64,000 nucleotides of DNA from Chloroherpetonaceae bacterium (GTDB lineage: Bacteria; Bacteroidota; Chlorobiia; Chlorobiales; Thermochlorobacteraceae). Shown here one piece after another: positions 10,886-19,754 of this stretch (position 1 is its first letter; the number at the start of each line of letters is the position of its first letter). The notes beneath the pieces are model-generated. The model did not search any database and was not told where the DNA came from. It was given only the letters and a program-made list of their open reading frames with translations. A program made the position numbers and the translations under genes. The stretch spans positions 248,001-312,000 of the forward strand of contig JANRJQ010000004.1 in assembly GCA_033763895.1 (NCBI GenBank). The letters run 5' to 3'.

Positions 10886-13800
10886 ATGACAGAAAAACTC
10901 AAGCAAGTACTTCGTGAGTCTTGCAAAAGCGAAGATGCCTTTGATAGAGTTCTCAAAACCTATGAAGAAGAAACTCAACTTGTTAAATCCAAGTTGAGTT
11001 TAGAGCAGGAGATGTACCATTCAATTTTCGATTCGGCAATTGTCGGAATTGGTTTGATGGATTCGAACTTTCAGATTCGAAGTATTAATCCTGCTTTTGA
11101 AATAATGCTTGAGTATTCAGAATCAGAAATTCTAAGAAAATCCCCCGCATTCTTTACCCATCCGGATGATTGGAAAGAGCAAGCGAATTATCTTGAAAAA
11201 CTCTTCAACGGGGAAATCTCTAAATTCAGTCTCCCAAAACGCTATATCACCAAATCAGGGATAGAAAAGTGGGTTCGGATTCATGTTTCAACCTTTTTGA
11301 CTGACCAAAATGAAAAGTGCTTCATTTCTGTTTCAAGGAAGATTACTGAAGAAAAACTGATTGAAGATCAGCTGAAAGAAAGTGAATTAAAATATCGGCA
11401 ACTTGTTGAATCTATAACTGAATTTATTCTTATCTCAAAGCCGGATACAACCATAACATTCTCAAACAAAGCTTTGCAAAGTGCGCTAGGTGTCTCAGCC
11501 AGCGACCTTTTGGGAAAAAGATGGAAAGACTTTGCACAGCCCGATGACATTATTGACATAGAGAATAAAATTAAAGAATTGACTCCCTCTAATCCTTTCT
11601 TCAAAACCGAAAATCGAGATCTTCGGGGCAACGGAAAATTCGGGTGGACTCAGTGGGTCAATCTTGGGGTATTTGATCAGAATGACATGCTTTTAGAAAT
11701 CCGTTCCGTTGGCCGAGACATCAACGATTTCAAAGAAGCCCAGTTAAAACTCATTGAATCCGAAACAAAGTTAAACGCGATTCAGAACTCAACCACCGAT
11801 AGCCTTATCCTCATTTCAAAAGATCATAAAGTTTTAAGCATTAATAAAAAAGCCAGTACCGACACCGAAGCTATATTTGGAGAAAAAATTAAAGAAGGAT
11901 ATGATTTCAGAAAACTACTACCATTTTTTAAGCCTGAGGTAACAGATATTTATTACGCCTCATTCAATAATGCACTTCAAGGGGAAGTCGTTGATTTTGA
12001 ATATGCGATTGACTTAGGGCCATTTAAGAATTGGTATCATTGGACTTACTTTCCTGTGTATGATACTCATGAGGAATTGATTGGCGTATGCTTCCGAACC
12101 ATTGATATTTCAGAAAGAAAACAAATTGGACTTACCCTTGAAAAGCAGCAAACGCTTTTGCGGGAAACCGCCTCACTTGCCAAAGTTGGCAGTTGGGAAT
12201 TCGATTTGAAAACAGAGGAAATCAACTGGTCTGAAGAGACCTTCAATATCTACGAAAGGCCGCTCTTTTTGGGTAATCCTTCATATCAAGACTTTCGCAC
12301 GTTACATACTCCTGAACACATTTCTAAATTGGAAGAGCTTATTTCCTCATCAATAAAACACTTGCGACCCTACACCTTTGAGTCCACCATTTATTGCAAA
12401 AGCGGAGCAATCAAAACCATTCGTGCTTTAGGAAAGCCAATTATAGAAAATGGCAAAGCGGTAAAATTAGTGGGATACATCCAAGACATCACTGAGCTAA
12501 AGCGTCAAGAGTCTGAATCCTTATCGCTTCAATTTGAATTGGCAAATATCCTTGAGAATACATCAGAGGCTTATCTAAAGCTTAATAAAAATCGGGAGTT
12601 TGTGTATGTCAATCAGAATTTTGAAAAAATGATTCGGGTTGATGCGGCAACCATTATTGGTCATTGTATTTGGGATGTTTTTCCGGAGGCCGTTAAAACC
12701 AATTTTTATCATTTTTACGAAAGAACCATCGAAGAAAAAACGCATTTCAAATTTCAAGAATTTTATACGCCCCTGAATATGTGGTTTGAAGTCAGTTCAT
12801 ATCCTTCAAAAGACGGTGGTTTAACCGCCTTTTTCAGAGAAATCACCAACGAAAAGGAACGTGAAAAAGCACTTATAGAAAATCAAGATTTTCTTCAAAG
12901 CATTTATTACGGCATCAATACCCCCATATTTGTTTATGATGTTGAAGGGTACAAACAGTTTCGATTCGCGGGATTAAATCCCGCCTTTGAATTCGGTTAT
13001 GGCGTGAAGGCCTATGAAATGAATGGAAAGTTATTATCCGATTTATCCTCAATTCAATTCGGTGACTTGAATAGAATGATTAATCTGCTTCAGCAGTGTG
13101 TCGAAACCGGCTCTGAAGTTTCGTTTGAAGAAACCATCTATCGGGATGGGGAACCCCGTTATTTTATTACCCGAATTAATCCACTTCGTGATAATGGTGG
13201 AGATATCTATCGATTAATTGGAAGTTCAATCGATATTACTGAGCGAAAGCTCGCCGAGGAAAAACTGCTTCAAAATGAAGCGATGCTTTCTGAAACTGAA
13301 CATATCGCTAAAATTGGCAGTTGGAGTTTTGATGTGGCTTCAGAACGGATTAAATGGTCAAAAGAAGTTTTTTCAATATTTGATCGTGATGAAGCCGCAG
13401 GTGAACCTTCTTTTGATGAAACTAATTTGTACTTCAATAAAGAAGATCAAAAGGTTCATCGAAAAACAGTACAAGATTCAATTAAACACGCCGAGCCCTA
13501 TGAAGTCACTTTGAAAATTTCAACCTCAAAATGCGAGAAATGGATTCTGATCGTCGGGAAAGTGGAGGTTGATGAAACGCATCACGTCAAGCGATTGTAT
13601 GGCACCGTTCAAGATGTAACCCAATCCGTAGAATCAAAGCATGAGCGAGATTTGATTTATCAGCAATTGCTCCAATCTCAAAAAATGGAATCGGTTGGTG
13701 TTTTGGCAAGTGGGGTTGCGCATGAATTCAATAATATTTTAATGGGAATATTAGGAAATGCAGAGCTACTTATTAAAGACTTTGAACAAGACCCTCGTAA

Positions 13801-14821
13801 AAAGAAGCGAATTACCACCATCATTGATAATTCACATCGCGCCTCCACCATTATTCGTCAAATGCTTGGTTTTGCAAGGCAAGGGAAAGCGGAATCAACC
13901 GTATTTAACCTTGTGGGAAGTTTACAAAGTATCATCGATATCTTGGAGCCTTCACTTGATAAACGAATTAAGGTTCTTTTTTCCCCTCCGGCTTCACTCC
14001 ACCAAGCCTTTGGGGATAAGGGTCAAATTGAACAGGCAATTCTTAACATAGCTGTTAACGCGGTTGACGCCCTTACCGAAAAATTATCTGATAAAATTGA
14101 TAATGGAGAAATCCGGTTTGAACTTTCTACTTCTGTCATCCCGCCAAAATTTGCAATCCCCAATAAAATTCCAACGCTCCAAGAGTTTATTCATCTGCGC
14201 ATTTCAGATAACGGTGTTGGGATTCCGGAAGAGATAAGAGAAAAAATATTTGAACCGTTTTTTACGACAAAAGATGTAGGTAAAGGCACTGGGCTTGGGT
14301 TAGCTATGGTGTATGGCATTATCAAGAATCATAACGGGTTTATCTTTGTCGAAAGCGAACTCGGCGCCGGAACATCATTCCATATTTTTCTTCCCTCTGA
14401 CTTAAATCAAAAAACCGAAACTATTCCTGTAAGCAATTTTAAGGACCGTATTACAGTAAAACGTTGCATCTTAGTTGTTGACGACGAGCCAATGATTCGA
14501 CATTACCTTAGCGAATCCCTTACAAACGTTGGATTTAAGGTTGAAACGGCTGAAAATGGAAAAGTCGCTTGCCAAGCCGTTGAACAATCACCAACAAAAT
14601 ATGACCTTATCCTAATCGACCGCAATATGCCTGAACTCAATGGGGAGGAATCAATTTTAAGAATTAGAGAAGTAACAACTCATCCAAAGATTATTATGAT
14701 GACCGGCTATCTGGAAAACAATCGATTTGAAGATTTAGAGAAACTTGGGGTGACCTCTATTGTTCAGAAGCCTTTTACAATTGAAAAAATAATGGATTTT
14801 ATTGCCTCTTCACTAAAATAA
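10886..14821 (+). CDS. multi-PAS hybrid sensor histidine kinase with C-terminal receiver (tandem paralogue)
   Basis: The start is placed at ATG 10886, which gives 1311 residues beginning [11 protein letters not shown]; an upstream TTG at 10832 in the same frame would add 18 residues that look non-coding. There are about seven PAS modules, then HisKA with His946 ([13 protein letters not shown]), a HATPase with DNGVGI and GTGLGLA, and a receiver with VVDDE, Asp1245 (LIDRNMP) and the Lys in VQKPF. The catalytic third is nearly identical in motif order and wording to the kinase encoded just upstream, so the two genes look like a tandem duplication whose PAS arrays have diverged. The gap between them is 76 bp, so they are probably one transcript. 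It ends at a hairpin shared with the convergent nuoF. Confidence 0.93.
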   Translation: MTEKLKQVLRESCKSEDAFDRVLKTYEEETQLVKSKLSLEQEMYHSIFDSAIVGIGLMDSNFQIRSINPAFEIMLEYSESEILRKSPAFFTHPDDWKEQANYLEKLFNGEISKFSLPKRYITKSGIEKWVRIHVSTFLTDQNEKCFISVSRKITEEKLIEDQLKESELKYRQLVESITEFILISKPDTTITFSNKALQSALGVSASDLLGKRWKDFAQPDDIIDIENKIKELTPSNPFFKTENRDLRGNGKFGWTQWVNLGVFDQNDMLLEIRSVGRDINDFKEAQLKLIESETKLNAIQNSTTDSLILISKDHKVLSINKKASTDTEAIFGEKIKEGYDFRKLLPFFKPEVTDIYYASFNNALQGEVVDFEYAIDLGPFKNWYHWTYFPVYDTHEELIGVCFRTIDISERKQIGLTLEKQQTLLRETASLAKVGSWEFDLKTEEINWSEETFNIYERPLFLGNPSYQDFRTLHTPEHISKLEELISSSIKHLRPYTFESTIYCKSGAIKTIRALGKPIIENGKAVKLVGYIQDITELKRQESESLSLQFELANILENTSEAYLKLNKNREFVYVNQNFEKMIRVDAATIIGHCIWDVFPEAVKTNFYHFYERTIEEKTHFKFQEFYTPLNMWFEVSSYPSKDGGLTAFFREITNEKEREKALIENQDFLQSIYYGINTPIFVYDVEGYKQFRFAGLNPAFEFGYGVKAYEMNGKLLSDLSSIQFGDLNRMINLLQQCVETGSEVSFEETIYRDGEPRYFITRINPLRDNGGDIYRLIGSSIDITERKLAEEKLLQNEAMLSETEHIAKIGSWSFDVASERIKWSKEVFSIFDRDEAAGEPSFDETNLYFNKEDQKVHRKTVQDSIKHAEPYEVTLKISTSKCEKWILIVGKVEVDETHHVKRLYGTVQDVTQSVESKHERDLIYQQLLQSQKMESVGVLASGVAHEFNNILMGILGNAELLIKDFEQDPRKKKRITTIIDNSHRASTIIRQMLGFARQGKAESTVFNLVGSLQSIIDILEPSLDKRIKVLFSPPASLHQAFGDKGQIEQAILNIAVNAVDALTEKLSDKIDNGEIRFELSTSVIPPKFAIPNKIPTLQEFIHLRISDNGVGIPEEIREKIFEPFFTTKDVGKGTGLGLAMVYGIIKNHNGFIFVESELGAGTSFHIFLPSDLNQKTETIPVSNFKDRITVKRCILVVDDEPMIRHYLSESLTNVGFKVETAENGKVACQAVEQSPTKYDLILIDRNMPELNGEESILRIREVTTHPKIIMMTGYLENNRFEDLEKLGVTSIVQKPFTIEKIMDFIASSLK

Positions 14822-14846
14822 AAGAGCCTCGTCGGTTGAGGCTCTT
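14822..14846. terminator. bidirectional terminator between hybrid kinase and nuoF
   Basis: A perfect 9-bp stem (AAGAGCCTC / GAGGCTCTT) has a seven-base loop and starts right after the kinase stop codon. T-rich sequence follows on both strands, which suits convergent genes. Confidence 0.88.
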
Positions 14847-14867
14847 AATCAATAATTTTTTCTCAGA

Positions 14868-16193
14868 TCAAACCCCACTCGCTGCCTTATTGACATAACG
14901 CCATTCGTGTGGCAAGGAGTCTGGCGCTTTACAATGCTTTTCATATTCTTCGCGGAAGCGCGTTACACTATGCCGAACCGGCCACATTGCCCCGTCTGCC
15001 AAGGCGCAAATGGTTCTTCCTTCAACTTGTGAGCATATTGATAGGAGAAGATCGATGTCGCGCTTTTCGGCTTCATTTCGAATAAACTTGCCGTAGATAT
15101 TTTCAACCCAACCAGTTCCTTCACGGCAAGGCGTGCATTGACCACACGACTCGTGATGATAAAAGTGCGCAAGTCGTCCAATCGCTTCCACGATATCGGT
15201 ATCTTCATCCATCACAATAATTCCTGCAGTTCCAATGAGCGTCCCGGCCTTTTTCAAACTATCGGCATTCATACCGATTCCTTCGGCGGCATCGCCACGG
15301 ATAATCGGCATTGAGGCTCCGCCGGGAATAATGGCTTTTATTTTTTTTCCACCACGAACCCCGCCGGCAACTTTGTATATCAAATCGTTGATGAGTGTGC
15401 CGGAAGGAAGTTCATATACTCCGGGCTTATTGACATGCCCCGAAATCCCAAAGAGCATTGGCCCCGGATGATCGGGTGCACCAATTTTTGAATACGCTTC
15501 TGCGCCGATTTCTATAATAACCGGAACATTGGCGATGGTTTCAACATTATTGATAATTGTAGGGCTGCCCCAAGCGCCAATCACAGCGGGGAACGGCGGC
15601 TTTAGCCTTGGGTAAGCGCGCTTTCCTTCGATGGATGAAATGAGTCCCGTTTCTTCACCACAGATATAAGCGCCGGCACCTTTATGAACAACAAGTTTAA
15701 GATTAAACCCTGAGCCTTGAATGTTATCTCCCAAGTAGCCTTTTTGATAAGCCTCTTCAACGGCTTGTTCAACCATCTCGATCCACTTTGCATACTCGCC
15801 GCGAATGTAAATGAAGCAGTGATTGATTCCACAAGCATAACTTGCAATGATACAGCCTTCGATGAGTTGGTGCGGGTTATGGCGAAAAATTTCACGGTCT
15901 TTGAAGGTTCCGGGTTCGGATTCATCGCCATTGACAAGCAAGTAGCGAGGTTTTCCTTCAGGCTTTGCGAGAAAGCTCCATTTAAGTCCAGTTGGGAATC
16001 CTGCCCCTCCGCGTCCGCGCAACCCCGATTTCTTGACTTCATTTACAATCTCATCAGGCTTCATTGCAAAGGCTTTGGCAAGCATTTGATACCCACCCTG
16101 CGCTTCATAATCGGAAATGTTTCGGAGATTTGGCTTGAGAATAAGCGGCTTGTAATCAGAAAACTCTTGTGGTAAAGGATAAACGGTTGTCAT
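14868..16193 (-). CDS. nuoF: NADH-quinone oxidoreductase subunit F
   Basis: The 441-residue product is a full-length NuoF (51 kDa subunit). The glycine-rich NADH-binding loop is LRGRGGAGFPTGLKW (about residues 53-67). The FMN-binding part includes YLLVNGDESEPGTFKDRE. The N3 [4Fe-4S] ligands are in ESCGQCTPCREGT, with a later Cys in SICSQVEGRTICALAD. In complex I it takes electrons from NADH and passes them to the iron-sulfur chain. No nuoE, nuoG or other complex I gene is in the window and both neighbours are on the opposite strand, so it is monocistronic here. It could serve complex I from a remote site or another NADH-dependent diaphorase complex. Confidence 0.95.
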   Translation of the reverse strand: MTTVYPLPQEFSDYKPLILKPNLRNISDYEAQGGYQMLAKAFAMKPDEIVNEVKKSGLRGRGGAGFPTGLKWSFLAKPEGKPRYLLVNGDESEPGTFKDREIFRHNPHQLIEGCIIASYACGINHCFIYIRGEYAKWIEMVEQAVEEAYQKGYLGDNIQGSGFNLKLVVHKGAGAYICGEETGLISSIEGKRAYPRLKPPFPAVIGAWGSPTIINNVETIANVPVIIEIGAEAYSKIGAPDHPGPMLFGISGHVNKPGVYELPSGTLINDLIYKVAGGVRGGKKIKAIIPGGASMPIIRGDAAEGIGMNADSLKKAGTLIGTAGIIVMDEDTDIVEAIGRLAHFYHHESCGQCTPCREGTGWVENIYGKFIRNEAEKRDIDLLLSICSQVEGRTICALADGAMWPVRHSVTRFREEYEKHCKAPDSLPHEWRYVNKAASGV

Positions 16194-16325
16194 GAACTTC
16201 TACTTTAATTGTAAAAAAAATTTGCTTGGGAAGCCGATATTATAAATGTACAACTCTTCATTTGGATTAAGAAACTCCGTTAAGGTTGGAATAATTTATC
16301 TTTATGAAAACTCATACACCAAAAA

Positions 16326-17687
16326 ATGGAAAAGTCTCTACTTATCATTGAAGATGAAACTTCGCTCAGACATTTGCTTACTCAACTCTTAACATTGGAG
16401 GGCTTTGAAGTGATTTCTTCTCCAAATTTAAGCGATGCAATCCTTCATCTTAGAGATGCAACATTTCATGTCATTCTCACCGACTTAAAACTCCCCGACG
16501 GCAACGGCATAGATTTCATCAAACACATTCAAACAGAACAACCCTTCGCTGAAATTGTAGTCATGACCGCCTTCGGCACGGTTCAAGATGGCGTTTCAGC
16601 GATGAAACTCGGCGCGTTTGACTTCATCACCAAAGGCGATGATGACGAGCGAATCTTGCTCACCGTTCATAAGGCATTTGAAAAAGCTTCGCTCAAAAAA
16701 CAGGTTCGCGATTTAGAACATAAAATTGATTCAAAAATTGGGTTTGAAAAGCTCATCGGAAAATCAAAAGAATTTTCAGATGCCGTTGAGCTTGCAAAAA
16801 AAGTTGCACCTACCGACACCACCGTGCTTTTGCTTGGAGAAACAGGTACCGGGAAAGAACTCTTCGCCGAAGCGATTCACCGTAGGAGTAAAAGACGTGA
16901 GAAGCCTTTCGTTGCAATAAACTGCGCCGCAATTCCCAAAGACTTGCAAGAAGCCGAACTTTTTGGCTACAAGCGCGGGGCATTCACAGGTGCGATTTCC
17001 GATAAAAAGGGAATTTTTGAAGAGGCGAACAGCGGCACCATTTTTCTTGATGAAATCGGTGAAATGAATTCCGATACTCAAGCAAAATTATTGCGCGTTT
17101 TGGAAACACGATTGCTGACTAAAGTTGGTGAAACAAAACCAAAAGAGATTGATGTAAGAATCATTGCCGCCACCAACCGCGATATTGAACATGAAAGCGA
17201 AACCGGAGATTTCCGAAAAGACTTGCTTTATCGCTTAAATGGATTCACCATTTACCTTCCTCCACTCAGAGATAGGGAAAGCGATATTGAACTGCTTGCA
17301 GAACATTTTATTGCCCTTTACTCCAAAAAACTTGGGAAGAAGATTTCAGGTTGCGATTTGTATTTCAAAACAAAGCTCAAACACTATGACTGGAAAGGGA
17401 ATCTGAGAGAATTAAAAAATGTGATTGAACGCGCCGTTATTCTTTCTTCTAACGACATCTTATCTGCCGGGCTGCTTCCAAAAGAAATTCTTCATTATGA
17501 AGAAAAGCCTGCTCTTATGCCAATAAACAGCACCGATTTCCCCGATATTTCCCTTAGCGATTTAGAAAAAATTCATATTGAGCGGGTCTTAAAACATTGT
17601 AACGGAAACCGAACGCATGCCGCTAAAAAACTTGGAATTGGCACCGCAACCCTTTACCGAAAAATGAAAGATTATGGGCTAATGTAA
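16326..17687 (+). CDS. NtrC-type sigma-54 response regulator, probable kdp activator
   Basis: The 453-residue protein has three parts. The receiver (1-120) has IIEDE, phospho-acceptor Asp53 (LTDLKLPDG) and a Lys in DFITKG. The AAA+ sigma-54 activation domain (about 140-370) has Walker A GETGTGKE, the GAFTGA loop that contacts sigma-54, and Walker B TIFLDEIGEM. The C-terminal Fis-type helix-turn-helix reads NRTHAAKKLGIGTATLYRKM. It lies directly upstream of a sigma-54-type promoter and the kdp genes, which suggests that it replaces the OmpR-type KdpE of enterobacteria. Its partner is probably the kinase at 23541-25295. Domain call is secure; the target is inferred from position and promoter. 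Confidence 0.93.
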   Translation: MEKSLLIIEDETSLRHLLTQLLTLEGFEVISSPNLSDAILHLRDATFHVILTDLKLPDGNGIDFIKHIQTEQPFAEIVVMTAFGTVQDGVSAMKLGAFDFITKGDDDERILLTVHKAFEKASLKKQVRDLEHKIDSKIGFEKLIGKSKEFSDAVELAKKVAPTDTTVLLLGETGTGKELFAEAIHRRSKRREKPFVAINCAAIPKDLQEAELFGYKRGAFTGAISDKKGIFEEANSGTIFLDEIGEMNSDTQAKLLRVLETRLLTKVGETKPKEIDVRIIAATNRDIEHESETGDFRKDLLYRLNGFTIYLPPLRDRESDIELLAEHFIALYSKKLGKKISGCDLYFKTKLKHYDWKGNLRELKNVIERAVILSSNDILSAGLLPKEILHYEEKPALMPINSTDFPDISLSDLEKIHIERVLKHCNGNRTHAAKKLGIGTATLYRKMKDYGLM

Positions 17688-17721
17688 GCCCCCAGTTCCA
17701 CCAAACTCCGTGATATCAACT

Positions 17722-17748
17722 CTCTCATTTTGAAATACCCTCTCATTT
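17722..17748 (+). promoter_or_regulatory. candidate activator-binding direct repeats upstream of kdp
   Basis: The nonamer CTCTCATTT occurs twice, at 17722-17730 and 17740-17748, an 18-bp period. This is about 85-110 bp upstream of the transcription start predicted from the sigma-54 promoter, where enhancer sites for NtrC-type activators usually lie. No binding consensus is known for this regulator, so the call is tentative. Confidence 0.35.
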
Positions 17749-17805
17749 CAATTCACTTCTCTTGACCGATATCCCACAAAACAGGTTGAAAAACCAACTT
17801 TTCAC

Positions 17806-17822
17806 TTGGCATTGCTTTTGCA
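17806..17822 (+). promoter_or_regulatory. sigma-54 (-24/-12) promoter of the kdp operon
   Basis: The 17-base stretch TTGGCATTGCTTTTGCA fits the sigma-54 consensus YTGGCACGRNNNTTGCW at nearly every fixed position, with the -24 GG at 17808-17809 and the -12 GC at 17820-17821 in the required spacing. Transcription should start near 17832, about 29 bp before the first small gene of the kdp operon. The gene immediately upstream encodes a GAFTGA-containing activator, which supports the assignment. Confidence 0.85.
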
Positions 17823-17860
17823 CCTCATACTTATGTTTTCTTAATCATTTTCAAATAACA

Positions 17861-17953
17861 ATGGAAATCGGAAATCTCATACTCATGCTCTTAACGGGCT
17901 TGCTCTTCTTTTATCTCTTCTTCAAACTCACCAGCTTGGCTGAAAAACTCTAA
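17861..17953 (+). CDS. 30-residue membrane microprotein at head of kdp operon
   Basis: This is a short gene of 30 codons that begins ATGGAAATCGG. The product is almost entirely one hydrophobic helix (residues about 5-22, LILMLLTGLLFFYLFF) followed by a charged tail, KLTSLAEKL. It lies about 29 bp after the predicted sigma-54 transcription start and 11 bp before kdpF, in the same direction. It is not KdpF, because the next small gene matches KdpF much better. It could be a second KdpF-like stabiliser of the KdpABC complex or a small regulator of the pump or its kinase. No family is recognised. Coding status rests on position, codon structure and hydrophobicity. Confidence 0.6.
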   Translation: MEIGNLILMLLTGLLFFYLFFKLTSLAEKL

Positions 17954-17964
17954 TTCAATTCGCA

Positions 17965-18045
17965 ATGACACTTGTTCTATTAATCGTAGCCGTCATTCTA
18001 TTCGGCTACCTCACTTTCGCTCTACTGAATCCTGAAAAATTCTAA
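17965..18045 (+). CDS. kdpF: potassium-transporting ATPase small subunit KdpF
   Basis: The 26-residue product MTLVLLIVAVILFGYLTFAL-LNPEKF is a single transmembrane helix with the KdpF signature: a GYL..AL core followed by a short L-N-x-E-x-F tail, as in the E. coli protein. KdpF stabilises the KdpABC complex in the inner membrane. It lies 2 bp before kdpA, so translation is probably coupled. It is too short for ordinary gene finders. Confidence 0.88.
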   Translation: MTLVLLIVAVILFGYLTFALLNPEKF

Positions 18046-18047
18046 CA

Positions 18048-19754
18048 ATGACACTTGAAATAATTTCGATTGTATTCATCTTTCTCCTTACGGTTTCACT
18101 TGCAATTCCGCTTGGCGCATACATCTCTTGCGTATTCAAAGGAGAAAAAACGTGGTTTGATTTTCTTTCCCCGATTGAAAATCTCTTTTTCAAGATGTCA
18201 GGCATTAACCCCAATGCACCGATGAATTGGAAAGAAAATCTTTTTGCGTTACTCACCATCAATGCGATTTGGTTTGTATGGGCAATTGTGGTTTTAATGA
18301 CACAAACTTTCCAACCTTTTTGGAACCCTGATGGCATTGGGTCTATGGAAGCCACACAAGCATTTAATACAGCGATTAGCTTCATGACAAATACCAATCT
18401 CCAACATTATTCCGGAGAAACTGGCGCGTCATACTTTTCGCAACTTTTTGTTTTTACTTTTCTCCAGTTTGTTTCTGCCGGAACCGGAATTGCGGCATTG
18501 GCTATGCTTTATCGCGCTTTGGCATCGCAAAGCGGCGATAGCTTAGGTAATTTTTATAGCGACCTTGTCAAATCCTGCACCCGAATCCTTCTTCCGATTG
18601 CCATCATCGGTGCCATTTTCTTGCTCATCAATGGCACACCAATGACATTCCAAGGAGCGGAGCAAGTGGTTTCGCTTCAAGGAGATTCTGTGAAGGTTGC
18701 AAGAGGTCCTGTCGCGGCAATGGTCTCTATCAAACAACTCGGTACAAATGGCGGCGGTTACTTCGGGCCAAACTCTACTCACCCATTTGAAAACCCGAAT
18801 TTCCTTACCAATATTTTAGAAACCGTTTTCATTCTTCTGATTCCAATGGCAGCCGTTTTCGCTTTGGGAAATTATCTCAACCGAAAAAAATTGGCGTATG
18901 TCATTTTCGGTGTGATGACACTTGGATTCTTGTGCCTTCTTATTCCTACAGTGATTGGAGAAATGAGCGGAAACCCCTCAATTGCTGCGTATGGCATTGA
19001 CCAAAGCAACGGGTCAATGGAAGGAAAGGAAGTCCGTTTCGGTGCGGCGGCATCGGCACTTTGGGGCGTTTCAACAACGTGTACATCCAATGGCTCGGTC
19101 AATGCAATGCACGATAGTTTCACCGCACTTTCAGGCACTTGGCTTATGCTGGGCATGCAACTCAATGCATTTTATGGAGGCGTTGGCGTTGGTTTCGTGA
19201 ATATGTTTGTGTTCATCATTATTGCTGTATTCATATCGGGCTTAATGGTGGGCAGAACGCCTGAGTTTCTTGGCAAAAAGATTGAAGCCAAAGAAATGAA
19301 AATTGCTGTCTTAGTTGCTCTTCTTCATCCCCTTTTGATTTTAGGCGGCACAGCACTTGCTTCGCATCTTTTTGTTTCACAAGGCGGAAATGATGTGATG
19401 AAATGGCTCAATAATCCGGGCTTTCACGGCTTCTCTGAAATGCTTTATGAATACACTTCATCAAGTGCAAACAACGGAAGCGGTTTTGAAGGCCTTGGCG
19501 ATAACACGCCTTTCTGGAATATCTCAACGGGTATTGTGATGATTCTTGCGCGCTTCATTCCCATCATCGGTCCAATTGCCATTGGCGGCGCATTGGTGGC
19601 AAAGAAAATTGTTCCTCAATCAAGCGGCACTTTGAAATCTGATTCATTGATGTTTGGCGTGATGCTTTTTTCTGTCATCGTGATTTTAGGTGCGTTGCTT
19701 TTTTTCCCTGCACTCACCCTTGGCCCAATCTCAGAATTCTTAACGATTAAATGA
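18048..19754 (+). CDS. kdpA: potassium-transporting ATPase channel subunit KdpA
   Basis: The 568-residue polytopic membrane protein has the KdpA filter sequence LGTNGGGYFGPNSTHPFENP near residues 234-253, together with other pore-loop segments such as FMTNTNLQHYSGETG and STTCTSNGSVNAMHD. KdpA is a member of the K+ transporter superfamily. It forms the selectivity filter of KdpFABC, which scavenges K+ at micromolar concentrations. Its stop overlaps the kdpB start by 4 bp. Length and motifs are normal. Confidence 0.98.
   Translation: MTLEIISIVFIFLLTVSLAIPLGAYISCVFKGEKTWFDFLSPIENLFFKMSGINPNAPMNWKENLFALLTINAIWFVWAIVVLMTQTFQPFWNPDGIGSMEATQAFNTAISFMTNTNLQHYSGETGASYFSQLFVFTFLQFVSAGTGIAALAMLYRALASQSGDSLGNFYSDLVKSCTRILLPIAIIGAIFLLINGTPMTFQGAEQVVSLQGDSVKVARGPVAAMVSIKQLGTNGGGYFGPNSTHPFENPNFLTNILETVFILLIPMAAVFALGNYLNRKKLAYVIFGVMTLGFLCLLIPTVIGEMSGNPSIAAYGIDQSNGSMEGKEVRFGAAASALWGVSTTCTSNGSVNAMHDSFTALSGTWLMLGMQLNAFYGGVGVGFVNMFVFIIIAVFISGLMVGRTPEFLGKKIEAKEMKIAVLVALLHPLLILGGTALASHLFVSQGGNDVMKWLNNPGFHGFSEMLYEYTSSSANNGSGFEGLGDNTPFWNISTGIVMILARFIPIIGPIAIGGALVAKKIVPQSSGTLKSDSLMFGVMLFSVIVILGALLFFPALTLGPISEFLTIK

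Noticed and set aside
15602-16175. Frames of about 150 codons overlapping nuoF on both strands
   Set aside because: Shadows of nuoF, whose motifs are complete.
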